Assembly (NCBI RefSeq): GCF_001420005.1
Contig: NZ_LJAK01000001.1
Span: 487,428-551,427 of the forward strand
Length of the DNA: 64,000 bases
Direction of reading: 5' to 3'
From: Loktanella sp. 3ANDIMAR09
Lineage (GTDB): Bacteria; Pseudomonadota; Alphaproteobacteria; Rhodobacterales; Rhodobacteraceae
How positions within the stretch are numbered: position 1 is the first letter of the stretch; every line of letters begins with the position of its first letter. This document shows, piece after piece, positions 36,475 to 46,858 of the stretch. Below the pieces are notes generated by a model, which was not told the DNA's origin, did not search any database, and saw nothing but the letters and a program-made list of their open reading frames with translations. Position numbers and translations under genes: made by a program.

Positions 36475-38598
36475 ATGACGACAGCCGATGACCTGATCGC
36501 ACTGGTCCGCACCTACAACCCCCGCACGAATTCAGCATTGATCGCCGACGCCTATGCGTTCGGCGATCAGATGCACGAGGGGCAGTTTCGCCATTCCGGT
36601 GAAAAGTATTTCACCCATCCCGTCGCCGTGGCCGAATCGCTGGCCAAGATGCAGATGGATGATGCCACGATCATCACGGCCCTGCTGCATGACACGATCG
36701 AGGATACGCCAGCCAGTTTTTCTGTCGTGCAGAAACGGTTTGGTCAGGAAATTGCGGAACTGGTGGATGGCGTCACCAAGCTGACGAACCTCCAGCTGAA
36801 CAGTCGCGAAACCAAAGAAGCCGAGAATTTCCGCAAGTTGTTCATGGCCACCAGCCGCGACCTGCGGGTGACCTTGGTCAAACTGGCCGACCGTCTGCAC
36901 AACATGCGCACCATCAGGTCCATGCGCCCGGAAAAGCAGGCCCAGAAATCGCGTGAAACCATGGATATCTATGCGCCTCTCGCGGGGCGCATGGGGATGC
37001 AATGGATGCGAGAGGAGTTGGAGGATCTGGCGTTTCGCGTGCTGAACCCCGAGGCGCGCAATTCGATTATCCGCCGTTTCATCATGTTGCAGCGCGAATC
37101 GGGTGATGTGGTGAACCGCATTACATCCGACATCCGGGTCGAGTTGGAACGCGCCGATATCGAGGCCGAGGTCATGGGTCGCGCCAAGAAGCCCTATTCG
37201 GTCTGGCGCAAGATGCAGGAAAAGGATCAGGGGTTTTCCCGCCTGTCCGATATCTATGGATTTCGGATCGTCACTGCGACCGAGGGTGATTGCTACCGTA
37301 TTCTGGGGGCGATCCATCAGCGTTGGCGCGCGGTGCCCGGACGGTTCAAGGATTATATCAGCCAGCCGAAAACCAACGGCTATCGGTCGATCCATACGAC
37401 CGTATCGGGCCGCGACGGTCGCCGGGTCGAAGTTCAGATACGCACGCGCGAAATGCACGAAGTCGCCGAAACCGGCGTTGCCGCCCATTGGTCCTACAAG
37501 AACGGCGAGAGGGTTGAGAACCGATTTGCCGTCGACCCCGTCAAATGGATCAGCGCACTGACCGAACGACTGGAGGACGACGAGGATCACGACGCCTTTC
37601 TCGAGGCGGTCAAGCTCGAGATGTATACCGATCAGGTGTTCTGTTTCACCCCCAAGGGCGAGGTGATCAAGCTGCCGCGCGGCGCCACGCCGATCGACTT
37701 TGCCTATGCCATTCACACCCGCATCGGCACGACCTGTCAGGGGGCCAAGGTGGACGGCCTGCGGGTGCCGCTATGGACCCGTCTGAAAAATGGCCAATCG
37801 GTCGAAATCATCACGGCCGCCGGCCAGACGCCGCAATCGACATGGATCGACATCGCGGTGACGGGGCGTGCCAAGACGGCCATTCGCAAGTTCCTGCGCG
37901 AAGAGGACCGCGACCGCTACGTGCGACTGGGGCGTGAGCTGGTCCGTGTTGCCTTTGAAAATGCCGGCAAGAAGATGACGGAAAAGGCCCTGCGCACTGC
38001 GGCCAAGACGCTGGCGATGGGATCGGCCGATGACATGCTGGCCAGTCTGGGCAGCGCCGAGATTTCGGCACGCGACATCGTGCGTGCGATTTACCCCGAT
38101 CTGGACACGCGCCCGACTGGTGAGGTTGATGCAAGCCGCGCTGTCGTGGGTCTGCGGGATGATCAGAAATTTCAGCGCGCGGCCTGCTGTCAGCCGGTTC
38201 CGGGCGAGAGGATCATCGGGATCACCTATCGCGGGCAGGGCGTGCGGGTGCATGCCATCGACTGCGAGGCACTGGTCGACTACGAGGATCAGCTGGACCG
38301 TTGGGTTGATCTGCGGTGGCAAGAGGGCCAACATAAACCCGTTCACGCCGTGACCCTGGACATCTCGATCACCAATGACGCGGGGGTGCTGGGACGGATT
38401 TGCACGTTGATCGGTGAACAGGACGCGAATATTTCCGACCTGAAATTCATCGACCGCAAGCCGGATTACTTTAGGTTGCTGATTGACGTGGATTTGCGGG
38501 ACGCCGATCATCTGCACCGCGTCGTCACCGCCATCGAGGCGGATAGCAATGTGTCCAACCTGTCGCGGCAGCGTGATCCGGGGCAATCTGGCGCTTAA
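36475..38598 (+). CDS. rsh: bifunctional (p)ppGpp synthetase/hydrolase
   Basis: The single Rel/SpoT homologue of alphaproteobacteria makes and destroys (p)ppGpp in starvation. The 707-residue protein has an intact HD hydrolase domain (FTHPVAVAESLA, LLHDTIEDT, about 40-190), a synthetase domain with GFRIVTATEGDCYRILG, YISQPKTNGYRSIHTT and the VEVQIRT motif (about 240-360), TGS (about 395-455) and a C-terminal ACT domain. Both activities look intact. Confidence 0.95.
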   Translation: MTTADDLIALVRTYNPRTNSALIADAYAFGDQMHEGQFRHSGEKYFTHPVAVAESLAKMQMDDATIITALLHDTIEDTPASFSVVQKRFGQEIAELVDGVTKLTNLQLNSRETKEAENFRKLFMATSRDLRVTLVKLADRLHNMRTIRSMRPEKQAQKSRETMDIYAPLAGRMGMQWMREELEDLAFRVLNPEARNSIIRRFIMLQRESGDVVNRITSDIRVELERADIEAEVMGRAKKPYSVWRKMQEKDQGFSRLSDIYGFRIVTATEGDCYRILGAIHQRWRAVPGRFKDYISQPKTNGYRSIHTTVSGRDGRRVEVQIRTREMHEVAETGVAAHWSYKNGERVENRFAVDPVKWISALTERLEDDEDHDAFLEAVKLEMYTDQVFCFTPKGEVIKLPRGATPIDFAYAIHTRIGTTCQGAKVDGLRVPLWTRLKNGQSVEIITAAGQTPQSTWIDIAVTGRAKTAIRKFLREEDRDRYVRLGRELVRVAFENAGKKMTEKALRTAAKTLAMGSADDMLASLGSAEISARDIVRAIYPDLDTRPTGEVDASRAVVGLRDDQKFQRAACCQPVPGERIIGITYRGQGVRVHAIDCEALVDYEDQLDRWVDLRWQEGQHKPVHAVTLDISITNDAGVLGRICTLIGEQDANISDLKFIDRKPDYFRLLIDVDLRDADHLHRVVTAIEADSNVSNLSRQRDPGQSGA

Positions 38599-38621
38599 CC
38601 GACGAGGCGAAGGGAAACCGG

Positions 38622-39269
38622 GTGTTCAAACGCAGGGACAGGCGATCGGCCTGGCGGGTCATGGCCTCTGCCGTGTATCCCGACGGCGGTTGGCGTCGGG
38701 CGTTCTGGTATGTCCAGCGTCGCCTGCAACGCCTGCCGGACACCCCCGAAAAAATCGGTCGCGGCGTCTGGGCGGGCGTATTCACCACATTCACCCCGTT
38801 CTACGGCCTGCATTTCGTCATTGCAGCGCTGATCGCACGTCTCATGCGCGGGAATATTCTGGCCGCGCTCATGGCGACGTTCTTTGGCAATCCACTGACC
38901 TACCTCCCGATTGCAGCGGCGTCGCTTGGGTTCGGGCGCTGGATTTTCGGGCTGGGTCCGCATCAGGACCCGCATTCCATCGGCACAAAGTTCATGAACG
39001 CGGGCAAGGACCTGAGCCATAACCTGTTGGCGCTGTTTACGCCGGCCAAGCCGGACTGGCACGGGCTGGCCATTTTTTACGACGATATTTTCCTGCCTTA
39101 CCTCATCGGTGGCCTGGTGCCCGGCGCGATCTGTGCCACGCTTTGCTACTTTTTTGTGGTGCCTGTTCTGCGGGCACAGCAAAACCGGCGGCGCAAACGG
39201 CTTCAGGCCAAGCTTGAAAGATTGGCGCTGTCGCAATCCGGGGATGGCGAACCGGGGAATTCGGACTAG
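38622..39269 (+). CDS. DUF2062 membrane protein
   Basis: A 215-residue protein with two or three hydrophobic segments and the DUF2062 core [23 protein letters not shown] and [19 protein letters not shown]. Function unknown; the gene is regularly found between rsh and pdxJ in this family of bacteria. It starts with GTG at 38622. Confidence 0.87.
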   Translation: MFKRRDRRSAWRVMASAVYPDGGWRRAFWYVQRRLQRLPDTPEKIGRGVWAGVFTTFTPFYGLHFVIAALIARLMRGNILAALMATFFGNPLTYLPIAAASLGFGRWIFGLGPHQDPHSIGTKFMNAGKDLSHNLLALFTPAKPDWHGLAIFYDDIFLPYLIGGLVPGAICATLCYFFVVPVLRAQQNRRRKRLQAKLERLALSQSGDGEPGNSD

Positions 39270-39298
39270 GTTCCGACCAGCACCGATTGGAGACAGTG

Positions 39299-40042
39299 AT
39301 GACCGAAAAACTGCGTCTTGGCGTGAATATCGACCACGTGGCGACCGTGCGCAACGCGCGTGGCGGGGACAACCCCGACCCTCTGCGTGCGGCCCTGATG
39401 GCACAGGATGCTGGCGCAGACGGTATCACGGCACACCTGCGCGAGGATCGTCGCCACATCCGGGATGCCGATATGGCAGCCCTCAAGGACAAGCTTTCCA
39501 TCCCGCTGAACTTCGAAATGGCGGCAACAGCCGAGATGCGCGACATCGCCTTGCGGACCAAACCGCACGCGGTTTGCCTTGTCCCCGAAAAACGCGAGGA
39601 ACGCACAACCGAAGGCGGGCTGGAGGTCGCCCGGCAGGCAAATGTGCTGGCGGATTATTTCGCCCCCCTGCAAGAGGCGGGATGTCGTATCTCTTTGTTC
39701 GTGGCCCCCGACCGCGATCAGGTTGAGGCCGCACACCGCATCGGTGCGCCCGTGATCGAATTGCACGCGGGTGCATATGCCGACGCTTGGGCCGAGGGGC
39801 GCTGGGCTGACCGTGACGCTGAACAGAAACGTCTGGTCGATATGGCGATCTACGGGCATCAGCTGGGGCTCGAGGTGCATGTGGGCCACGGTCTGACGTT
39901 CGACAGCGTCGGTCCGATCGCGGCGCTGCCGCAGGTGCGCGAATTGAACATCGGACATTTCATCATCGGCGAGTCCATATTTCTGGGGTTGGATGGTGCG
40001 ATCCGCGAAATGCGCGCCCGTATGGACGCAGCCCGCGCATGA
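39299..40042 (+). CDS. pdxJ: pyridoxine 5'-phosphate synthase
   Basis: PdxJ closes the vitamin B6 ring from deoxyxylulose phosphate and aminoacetone phosphate. The 247-residue TIM barrel has [17 protein letters not shown] (6-22), [17 protein letters not shown] and [10 protein letters not shown], with [15 protein letters not shown] near the end. GGAG precedes the ATG at 39299. The end overlaps the deaminase gene by four bases. Confidence 0.96.
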   Translation: MTEKLRLGVNIDHVATVRNARGGDNPDPLRAALMAQDAGADGITAHLREDRRHIRDADMAALKDKLSIPLNFEMAATAEMRDIALRTKPHAVCLVPEKREERTTEGGLEVARQANVLADYFAPLQEAGCRISLFVAPDRDQVEAAHRIGAPVIELHAGAYADAWAEGRWADRDAEQKRLVDMAIYGHQLGLEVHVGHGLTFDSVGPIAALPQVRELNIGHFIIGESIFLGLDGAIREMRARMDAARA

Positions 40043-40506
40043 TTCCCACCGATGCCGAACGCGATGCCATGCGCGGCGTTGCCGATCACGCGCTGGACCT
40101 GCATGCGCAGGGCAAGGACATTGTTTTCACTGCGGCTGTGGTCAAAGACGGGCAGGTGATCGCCACGGCCCGAAACGAGGTTGGTGACACCAACGACGTG
40201 TCGCGCCACGCCGAGGTCGTCGCCATTGCCCGTGCTACCGACGTGCTGGGTGATCGCAGCCTCAAGGGGTGCACGTTGCTGGCGTCCTGTCAGCCCTGCG
40301 AGATGTGCCTGTCGGCGATGCGCTGGGCGGAAATCGATCGGGTGATCTTTGGCGCGCAACAGGCCAACAGTGCCGCTGCCTTCTTTCGGTTTCCAAAGCT
40401 GAAGATCAGCGATTTTCACGTCGCCTGCGACGGGGCATTCGATTACCTCGGCGGGGTCGAAGAGGACCGCCTGCACGTCATTTACGCGCCCGGAGGCGAG
40501 ACATGA
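40039..40506 (+). CDS. nucleoside/cytidine deaminase family protein
   Basis: The 155-residue protein has the zinc-deaminase motifs HAE (His57, Glu59) and PCEMC (Cys87, Cys90). The overall pattern ([28 protein letters not shown]) is closest to guanine deaminase or TadA-like enzymes; a separate TadA is expected elsewhere, so a base or nucleoside substrate is likely. It overlaps pdxJ and acpS by four bases each. Confidence 0.87.
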   Translation: MIPTDAERDAMRGVADHALDLHAQGKDIVFTAAVVKDGQVIATARNEVGDTNDVSRHAEVVAIARATDVLGDRSLKGCTLLASCQPCEMCLSAMRWAEIDRVIFGAQQANSAAAFFRFPKLKISDFHVACDGAFDYLGGVEEDRLHVIYAPGGET

Positions 40507-40919
40507 TCCTCGGGATCGGGACGGATCTGGCCAATATCGACCGGATCGCGGGCACGCTGGCCCGATTTGGTGACCGGTTTCGCAACCGTGTCTTTACAGA
40601 AACCGAACAGGCCAAGGCTGAACGCCGCCACGACACCCCCGGCACCTACGCCAAGCGATGGGCGGCCAAGGAAGCCTGTTCAAAGGCACTGGGCACGGGG
40701 TTGCGCATGGGGATCGCGTGGAAGGACATGTCCGTCACCAACCTGCATACCGGTCAACCCGTGATGCAAGTGACCGGCTGGGCCAAGGACCGGCTGGACC
40801 AGATGACGCCACCGGGACACCGGGCCGTGATCCATGTGACGCTGACGGACGATCATCCCTGGGCACAGGCCTTTGTCCTGATCGAGGCGCTGCCGGTCAC
40901 CGCAGACCCTGCGGCTTGA
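40503..40919 (+). CDS. acpS: holo-[acyl-carrier-protein] synthase
   Basis: AcpS attaches phosphopantetheine to acyl carrier protein. The 138-residue product has [12 protein letters not shown] (Asp8, Mg ligand) and [15 protein letters not shown] (Glu57). The ATG at 40503 overlaps the preceding stop; the longer open frame upstream is only the other gene's shadow. Confidence 0.95.
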   Translation: MILGIGTDLANIDRIAGTLARFGDRFRNRVFTETEQAKAERRHDTPGTYAKRWAAKEACSKALGTGLRMGIAWKDMSVTNLHTGQPVMQVTGWAKDRLDQMTPPGHRAVIHVTLTDDHPWAQAFVLIEALPVTADPAA

Positions 40920-40975
40920 CAGATGCAGGCCGTGCGATCATTTAGCCGTTCAGAATAAGGGACGGGATAGATCAC

Positions 40976-41812
40976 ATGGCCGAAAAGAATGGCATCGTCG
41001 CAAGCGTGATCGAGACCGTCAAAACCATTGTCTACGCGCTGCTGATCGCCGGCGTTTTCCGCACCCTGTTCTTTCAGCCATTCTGGATTCCGTCGGGGTC
41101 GATGAAGGACACGCTGTTGATCGGCGATTTCCTGTTCGTCAACAAAATGGCCTACGGGTATTCCTACGCCTCTTGTCCCTCGATCCTGATCCCGGCGCTG
41201 GGTGTTGACATCGGGGCCGATGATTTTTGCGGCATGTTCGAGGACAGCGACGATCGCCTGTTCGGGTCCGACCCCGAACGTGGTGATGTCGTCGTGTTCC
41301 GTCACCCCGTCACCGGGCGTGATTTCATCAAGCGCCTGATCGGCCTGCCGGGCGAGCGCATCCAGATTGTCGACGGTCAGTTGTTCATCAACGACGAAGC
41401 GGTGCCGCAGGTCGAGGCGGGGATCTTTTCCGAAATCATGGAACCGCAGGGGTCGGGTCGCCAGCGGCCGCAGTGTTTCAACGGTGCCGTCGGTGATGGT
41501 GCGGAATGCATCAAACAGAAATTCGTCGAAACGCTGCCGGGGGGCATCAGCCACGACATTCTGAACATCGGCAACCGGGCGCTGGACAACACGGGCGTGT
41601 TCACCGTGCCCGAGGATCATTTCTTCTTTATGGGTGACAACCGCGATAATTCGACCGACAGCCGCGTCGCACAGGTGGCGGGTGGTGTGGGCTTTGTCCC
41701 GCGCAAGGATATCGTGGGCCGCGCTGACCGCGTGATCTTTTCCTCGGCCGGGCGTTCGATGCTGGCGTTCTGGACATGGCGCGGCGACCGCTTCTTTGAG
41801 AAGATCGAGTGA
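40976..41812 (+). CDS. lepB: signal peptidase I
   Basis: LepB removes signal peptides from exported proteins. One membrane helix (about 12-33) is followed by the Ser motif [11 protein letters not shown] (Ser42) and the Lys motif [16 protein letters not shown] (Lys near 118), then [11 protein letters not shown], the conserved box E. Length 278. Its stop overlaps the rnc GTG start by four bases. Confidence 0.96.
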   Translation: MAEKNGIVASVIETVKTIVYALLIAGVFRTLFFQPFWIPSGSMKDTLLIGDFLFVNKMAYGYSYASCPSILIPALGVDIGADDFCGMFEDSDDRLFGSDPERGDVVVFRHPVTGRDFIKRLIGLPGERIQIVDGQLFINDEAVPQVEAGIFSEIMEPQGSGRQRPQCFNGAVGDGAECIKQKFVETLPGGISHDILNIGNRALDNTGVFTVPEDHFFFMGDNRDNSTDSRVAQVAGGVGFVPRKDIVGRADRVIFSSAGRSMLAFWTWRGDRFFEKIE

Positions 41813-42489
41813 AGGTCTCGGCGCAACTTGACGCGTTCCAAAAGCGCCTTGGGCACAGGTTTTCGGACGTGCGCCATTTGTTGCAGGCCGTCACCCACCC
41901 CTCGATGGCCAGCCCGCACCGTGACGACAACCAGCGGCTTGAATTTCTGGGCGACAGGGTTCTGGGTCTGACAATCGCAGAGGCGTTGCTGAGGGCGGAT
42001 CCCGCCGCGGCAGAGGGGTTGCTGGCACCGCGCTATAATGCGCTTGTCCGCCGTGAAACCTGTGCAGAGGTCGCGCGCAGCATCGATCTGGGCGAGGTCA
42101 TGAAACTTGGCCGGTCCGAGATGAAATCAGGCGGACGGCGCAAGGATGCGCTCTTGGCCGACGCGATGGAGGCCGTCATCGCGGCCGTTTACATGGACGG
42201 CGGGTTCGATGCCGCGCGCGATACGGTGCTGCGCCTGTGGGCCGACCGGATCACCAACGTCGCCGAAGACGCCCGCGACCCGAAATCTGCGCTTCAGGAA
42301 TGGGCGCAGGCCCGTGGCGAGGCACCGCCCGTCTACACAGAGGTCGCCCGGTCCGGCCCCGACCATCAGCCCGATTTCACGATCGAGGCGCGACTCCAAA
42401 GCGGTCAGACGGCACGCGCCACCGCGCGCGCAAAACGACAGGCCGAACAAGCGGCAGCCGCCGCATTGCTGGAAAAGGTATCCCAATGA
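41809..42489 (+). CDS. rnc: ribonuclease III
   Basis: It cuts double-stranded RNA, including rRNA precursors. The 226-residue protein has the signature [10 protein letters not shown] (44-53) with catalytic acidic residues, a second acidic site in [18 protein letters not shown], and a C-terminal dsRNA-binding domain ([18 protein letters not shown]). It starts with GTG and ends by a four-base overlap with era. Confidence 0.96.
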   Translation: MKVSAQLDAFQKRLGHRFSDVRHLLQAVTHPSMASPHRDDNQRLEFLGDRVLGLTIAEALLRADPAAAEGLLAPRYNALVRRETCAEVARSIDLGEVMKLGRSEMKSGGRRKDALLADAMEAVIAAVYMDGGFDAARDTVLRLWADRITNVAEDARDPKSALQEWAQARGEAPPVYTEVARSGPDHQPDFTIEARLQSGQTARATARAKRQAEQAAAAALLEKVSQ

Positions 42490-43400
42490 CCGAAAACACG
42501 CGCGCCGGTTTCGTCGCCCTGATCGGGGAACCGAATGCCGGCAAATCCACCCTGTTGAACCGTATGGTCGGCGCAAAGGTCAGCATCGTCACACACAAGG
42601 TGCAGACCACCCGTGCCCGGATCCGGGGGGTGATGCAGGCGGATCAATCGCAGCTGGTCTTTGTCGATACGCCGGGTCTGTTCGCCCCGCGCCGCCGTCT
42701 GGATCGTGCGATGGTCGCCGCTGCGTGGTCGGGCGCAGGGGACGCCGATGTGGTCGTCCTGCTGATCGAGGCGCACCGTGGCCTGACGCCGGGTGTGCAG
42801 GCGATTCTGGATGTGCTAGCCGAACGCGTGGGCAAGGCGCGGGTGGCGCTGGCGATCAACAAGATCGACCGCGTGCAGTCGGAAACCCTGCTGGCCCTGA
42901 CCGCCAAGATGAATGCGGCCTATGATTTCGCAGAGACCTTTATGATTTCTGCCGAACGCGGACATGGTTGCGACGCGCTGCGGGACTGGCTGGCATCCGA
43001 GGTCCCAGCGGGTCCGTGGCTGTATCCTGACGATCAGATCGCCGATGCGCCGCTGCGCAACATTGCCGCCGAGATCACGCGCGAAAAGCTGACCCTGCGC
43101 CTGCATCAGGAACTGCCCTATCAGTTGACGGTGGAAACGGAAAACTGGGAAGAGCGCAAAGACGGCTCTGCCAAGATCGACCAGTTGATCTACGTGATCC
43201 GCGATGGTCACAAGGGGATCGTGCTGGGCAACAAGGGCGAGACGATCAAGGCCGTGGGCCAGGCCGCGCGCGTCGAGATCGAGGAACTTCTGGGCCGCAA
43301 GGTGCACCTGTTCCTGCAAGTCAAAGTCCGGTCCAATTGGCTTGAGGACAAGGAACGCTACTCCGAGATGGGCCTCGATTTCAAAGACGGCGACACCTGA
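42486..43400 (+). CDS. era: GTPase Era
   Basis: Era binds 16S rRNA and helps mature the 30S subunit. The 304-residue protein has G1 GEPNAGKST (14-22), G3 DTPG, G4 NKID, and a C-terminal KH domain ([28 protein letters not shown]). The ATG at 42486 overlaps the rnc stop. Confidence 0.97.
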   Translation: MTENTRAGFVALIGEPNAGKSTLLNRMVGAKVSIVTHKVQTTRARIRGVMQADQSQLVFVDTPGLFAPRRRLDRAMVAAAWSGAGDADVVVLLIEAHRGLTPGVQAILDVLAERVGKARVALAINKIDRVQSETLLALTAKMNAAYDFAETFMISAERGHGCDALRDWLASEVPAGPWLYPDDQIADAPLRNIAAEITREKLTLRLHQELPYQLTVETENWEERKDGSAKIDQLIYVIRDGHKGIVLGNKGETIKAVGQAARVEIEELLGRKVHLFLQVKVRSNWLEDKERYSEMGLDFKDGDT

Positions 43401-43403
43401 GCG

Positions 43404-43730
43404 ATGCGTCTGACCGCTGACTTTTGGGTCGCGGCCTATCTGGCACGGTTGAGGGGCGCGGATATCCCCGCCTTTGTCGTGGCGCGCGGCGATGCGACGG
43501 CGGGTGCGGTGCTGGTGAAACTCAATACATTGGACGGGAACGCACAGGCGTTTCAGCGCAGTTTCGATCTGATGACCGGTGATCGGGTCTGGGTGACGCT
43601 GGCGGATGGTCCCGAAGCGGATGTCGATGCGTCCATCGCCAGACAACGTGGCTTTGACAGCGACCTGTGGGTGATCGAGGTCGAGGACCGCGCCGGGCGG
43701 CACCTGCTGGACCAGCCGGGATTGGAATAG
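43404..43730 (+). CDS. DUF1491 family protein
   Basis: The 108-residue soluble protein matches DUF1491 (RLTADFWVAAYLARLRGADIPAFVVARGDATAGAV). Function unknown; it is nearly always found between era and recO in Rhodobacteraceae-like genomes. It starts three bases after the era stop. Confidence 0.85.
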   Translation: MRLTADFWVAAYLARLRGADIPAFVVARGDATAGAVLVKLNTLDGNAQAFQRSFDLMTGDRVWVTLADGPEADVDASIARQRGFDSDLWVIEVEDRAGRHLLDQPGLE

Positions 43731-43739
43731 GGGGCAGCG

Positions 43740-44468
43740 ATGATCGCGTGGCGTGACGAAGGCATCCTGTTGTCGACCCGCCCGTTCGGCGAAACCTCTG
43801 CGATCATCGAAGTGTTCACCCCTGACATGGGGCGGCACGCAGGCGTCGTGCGTGGTGGTGTCAGCCGCAAGATCGCGCCGATCCTGCAACCCGGTGCGCA
43901 ATTGTCCGTCGCATGGAAGGCGCGGCTGGGCGAACATCTGGGGTCCTTTACCGTCGAACCCGTCCGCAGTCGCAGTGTCGCGGCGATGGGCGACAGGCTG
44001 TCGTTGGCTGGGCTGAATGCAGTCTGTGCCTTGCTGTCACGCATACTGCCGGAACGCGAACCGCACGGCCCTCTCTATGTTCGGACGACGCAATTGCTGG
44101 ATCTACTCGGTCAAACCGACGTCTGGCCCCTGGCCTATCTGCGGTGGGAACAAGCACTGCTGTCCGAGATGGGGTTCGGCATGGACCTGTCTGCCTGTGC
44201 CGTGCGTGGCACGAATGAGGATCTGGCCTTTGTGTCCCCGCGAACGGGACGCGCCGTCAGCAGGCAGGCCGCCGGCGAATGGGTGGACCGGCTGCTACCG
44301 TTGCCGCCGGTGCTGGCGGGGCAGGGTGATGCGACTAACGACCAGATCGTGATCGCCCTGACGACGACCGGCTATTTCATCGAACATCGGTTGCTTAAAT
44401 CGCTGGGCAATGATCCGTTGCCGCCCGCCCGTGACCGGCTCGTTCAGGCCATGGAACGCGACACCTGA
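43740..44468 (+). CDS. recO: DNA repair protein RecO
   Basis: RecO helps RecR load RecA at gaps. The 242-residue protein opens with an OB fold ([34 protein letters not shown]) followed by a helical domain. The four-Cys zinc finger of some RecO proteins is missing: only scattered Cys are seen. It ends the rpoZ-recO run of plus-strand genes. Confidence 0.93.
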   Translation: MIAWRDEGILLSTRPFGETSAIIEVFTPDMGRHAGVVRGGVSRKIAPILQPGAQLSVAWKARLGEHLGSFTVEPVRSRSVAAMGDRLSLAGLNAVCALLSRILPEREPHGPLYVRTTQLLDLLGQTDVWPLAYLRWEQALLSEMGFGMDLSACAVRGTNEDLAFVSPRTGRAVSRQAAGEWVDRLLPLPPVLAGQGDATNDQIVIALTTTGYFIEHRLLKSLGNDPLPPARDRLVQAMERDT

Positions 44469-44479
44469 AAAGAGCCGAC

Positions 44480-44505
44480 GGAACAATCGGCATTCCCGAC
44501 CGGTT
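44480..44505 (+). promoter_or_regulatory. possible EcfG promoter of the DUF421 gene
   Basis: GGAAC (44480-44484), 17 bases, GGTT (44502-44505), 25 bases before the ATG. One mismatch in the -10 from GGAAC-N16/17-CGTT, the same variant as before the 50-residue membrane protein. Confidence 0.45.
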
Positions 44506-44530
44506 GAACGGTATAAATGGGGGACCGATC

Positions 44531-45025
44531 ATGGACGATATTTTCAACATCCTGCTGCGATGCGCCATCATGGTGCCGGTGGTTGTCGCACTGACGCGGA
44601 TTGCAGGGCTGCGGTCATTTTCAAAGATGTCTGGCTTTGATTTTGCGGTGACGGTGGCGATCGGTTCGGTGCTGGCCGCGACCGTCATGACACCCTCGAC
44701 GCCGATCTCGCACGGGATCGCTGCATTGATCGGCCTGTTTGTGGTTCAAATGTTGATCGCACGGGTGCGGGCCAAGTCAGAGCGCGTGCGCAACGCCGTC
44801 GACAATGATCCGCTGTTGATCATGCGCGACGGCGAATTCCTCATGCACAACATCCACAAGGCGGGCATGACCAAGGCAGACCTGATCGGCAAGCTGCGCG
44901 AGGCGAACGCGCTGGAATTTTCAAAGGTGCGCGCCGCGATCTTTGAGCCGACGGGCGATGTCAGCGTCCTGCATGGCGACCGTTTTGACGATCGCCTGCT
45001 GGATGGTGTGCACGACAGCCTGTAA
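44531..45025 (+). CDS. DUF421 (YetF-type) membrane protein
   Basis: The 164-residue product has three hydrophobic helices in its first half (about 7-75), with LRSFSKMSGFDFAVTVAIGSVLA, and a soluble DUF421 domain (PLLIMRDGEFLMHNIHKAGMTKADL, EFSKVRAAIFEPTGDVSVL). Function unknown; homologues often belong to stress regulons. GGGGGA precedes the ATG; an upstream TTG is less likely. Its stop touches that of the convergent mcd gene. Confidence 0.86.
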   Translation: MDDIFNILLRCAIMVPVVVALTRIAGLRSFSKMSGFDFAVTVAIGSVLAATVMTPSTPISHGIAALIGLFVVQMLIARVRAKSERVRNAVDNDPLLIMRDGEFLMHNIHKAGMTKADLIGKLREANALEFSKVRAAIFEPTGDVSVLHGDRFDDRLLDGVHDSL

Positions 45026-46711
45026 TCAGGCCAACAGCCGCCGCGCGATCACCTGCGCCTGAATTTCAGCCGCCCCTTCAAAGATGTTGAGGATGCGGGC
45101 GTCGCACAGGATTCGGCTGATCTTGTATTCCAGTGCAAAACCGTTGCCACCGTGGATTTGCAGCGCGTTGTCCGCGCAGGCCCATGCCACGCGTGCGCCC
45201 AGCAGCTTGGCCATCCCGGCCTCCAGGTCGCAGCGGCGGTCGGCGTCTTTTTCGTGGGCACTGAAATAGGTCAGCTGTCGGGCGACCATGATTTCGACCG
45301 CCATCATGGCCAGTTTGCCGGACACGCGGGGAAAATCGATCAGCGATTGGCCGAACTGTTTGCGGTCCTGCGCATAGCGCATCCCTTCGTCCAGCGCGGA
45401 TTGCGCGACACCGATGGCGCGGGCGGCCGTCTGGATGCGGGCCGATTCGAATGTCTGCATCAGTTGCTTGAACCCCTTGCCGGTCTCGCCGCCCAGCAGG
45501 TTCTCACCGCTGACCTTGAACCCGTCAAAGGCAAGCTCGTATTCCTTCATGCCGCGATAACCCAGCACCTCGATTTCACCGCCAGTGATGCCCTCGTCGG
45601 GGAATGGGGCCTCGTCCGTGCCGGGGGTTTTCTCTGCCAAGAACATCGACAGCCCGCGATAGTCGTCTGTGTCGGGTTCAGTGCGGGCAAGGACGGTCAT
45701 CACATGGGTGCGGGCAGCGTGGGTGATCCAGGTCTTGTTGCCGGTGATCTGCCAGTCGTCGCCGTCGCGTGACGCCCGTGTGCGCAGCGCGCCCAGGTCG
45801 GACCCGGTATTCGGTTCGGTAAACACGGCCGTTGGCAAAATCTCACCTGATGCGAGGCCGGGCAGCCATTTTGCCTTTTGGGCATCGGTGCCGCCGCAGA
45901 TGATCAGTTCTGCCGCGATTTCGGATCGGGTGCCAAGCGACCCGACGCCGATATACCCGCGCGAGAGTTCCTCTGACACGACACACATCGCAGCCTTGGA
46001 CAGGCCGAAACCGCCGTGCTCTTCGGGGATGGTCAGGCCAAATACGCCCATCTCGGCCATCTCGTTGATGATCTCCATCGGGATCAGGTCATCATTGAGG
46101 TGCCAGTCATGGGCATGGGGTTCGACGCGTTCGCGGCTAAAGCGGCGAAACTGGTCGCGGATCATCTCGAGCTCTTCATCCAGACCGCTGCGGCCCACGG
46201 TCAGATCGGCGATGCGGTCCTGCATCAGCTGGGCCAATGCCGTGCGGGCGGCCTGCGTATTGCCATGCGCCATCAAGTGCTGAACCGGCGTCGTCAGGAA
46301 TGCGGTCTGGTCGTCTTGGCCAAGGCCCAGATCCGCGAGGCGCAGTACCTCGGTCTGGTTCATCGGGATCCCGCCCGCAATCTGGGACAGATATTCACCA
46401 AAAGCGATTTGGTGAATCAGCTGTTCGACCTCGGTGAGGGTGCCGTCCGACGCCAATCTGTCCGCCCAGTGCTGCATCTGGTGCAGGGCTTGCGCATAGG
46501 TCGCAAGCCAGGCCAGCCCGTGGGTCGCGGTCTGCTGTGCCTCGATCAGGCGGGCCGACACACGTCCGTCCAGCGTGACGCGCGCGCCGACAACGGCCTT
46601 GGCGCGGTCCAGAACGGCATCCACGGCAGTCAGTGCCGCGCGCGTGGTGTCCAGCAGGTTGATCAGTACCGGGTTTGTGTCCAGATCCAGCGTTTGTCCA
46701 TCGTGCGGCAT
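45026..46711 (-). CDS. mcd: (2S)-methylsuccinyl-CoA dehydrogenase
   Basis: Mcd oxidises methylsuccinyl-CoA to mesaconyl-CoA in the ethylmalonyl-CoA pathway for acetate assimilation. At 561 residues it is longer than ordinary acyl-CoA dehydrogenases (about 380). An extra helical N-terminal domain (about 1-155) is the mark of this enzyme. The C-terminal core has FTEPNTGSDLGALRTRA (FAD/substrate), FDGFKVSGENLLGG and ALQIHGGNGF near the end. GGAG precedes the ATG at 46711; the frame is open to 46849. No other pathway gene is in this window. Confidence 0.88.
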   Translation of the reverse strand: MPHDGQTLDLDTNPVLINLLDTTRAALTAVDAVLDRAKAVVGARVTLDGRVSARLIEAQQTATHGLAWLATYAQALHQMQHWADRLASDGTLTEVEQLIHQIAFGEYLSQIAGGIPMNQTEVLRLADLGLGQDDQTAFLTTPVQHLMAHGNTQAARTALAQLMQDRIADLTVGRSGLDEELEMIRDQFRRFSRERVEPHAHDWHLNDDLIPMEIINEMAEMGVFGLTIPEEHGGFGLSKAAMCVVSEELSRGYIGVGSLGTRSEIAAELIICGGTDAQKAKWLPGLASGEILPTAVFTEPNTGSDLGALRTRASRDGDDWQITGNKTWITHAARTHVMTVLARTEPDTDDYRGLSMFLAEKTPGTDEAPFPDEGITGGEIEVLGYRGMKEYELAFDGFKVSGENLLGGETGKGFKQLMQTFESARIQTAARAIGVAQSALDEGMRYAQDRKQFGQSLIDFPRVSGKLAMMAVEIMVARQLTYFSAHEKDADRRCDLEAGMAKLLGARVAWACADNALQIHGGNGFALEYKISRILCDARILNIFEGAAEIQAQVIARRLLA

Positions 46712-46788
46712 CGGGTGCTCCGTCATTTGTGCATGCGCAGCACTACCGCCTTTGCGACCGCAGCGCAATATTGATGCGAATAAATATC

Positions 46789-46806
46789 CACTTTCGCACA
46801 AAAGTG
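46789..46806. promoter_or_regulatory. inverted repeat between mcd and the exporter gene
   Basis: CACTTT-CGCACA-AAAGTG. Nearby, TTGCG-N7-CGCAA (46752-46768) is a second inverted repeat. Both lie in the divergent gap and could bind a regulator of the ethylmalonyl-CoA gene, since short-chain acyl-CoA regulators in this group recognise TTTGC-like sites. The link is speculative. Confidence 0.35.
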
Positions 46807-46858
46807 TCGCACGCAATTCGCGGTGGCGTGTCCTGTCGGTCTGGCGCAATGTGCGGCC

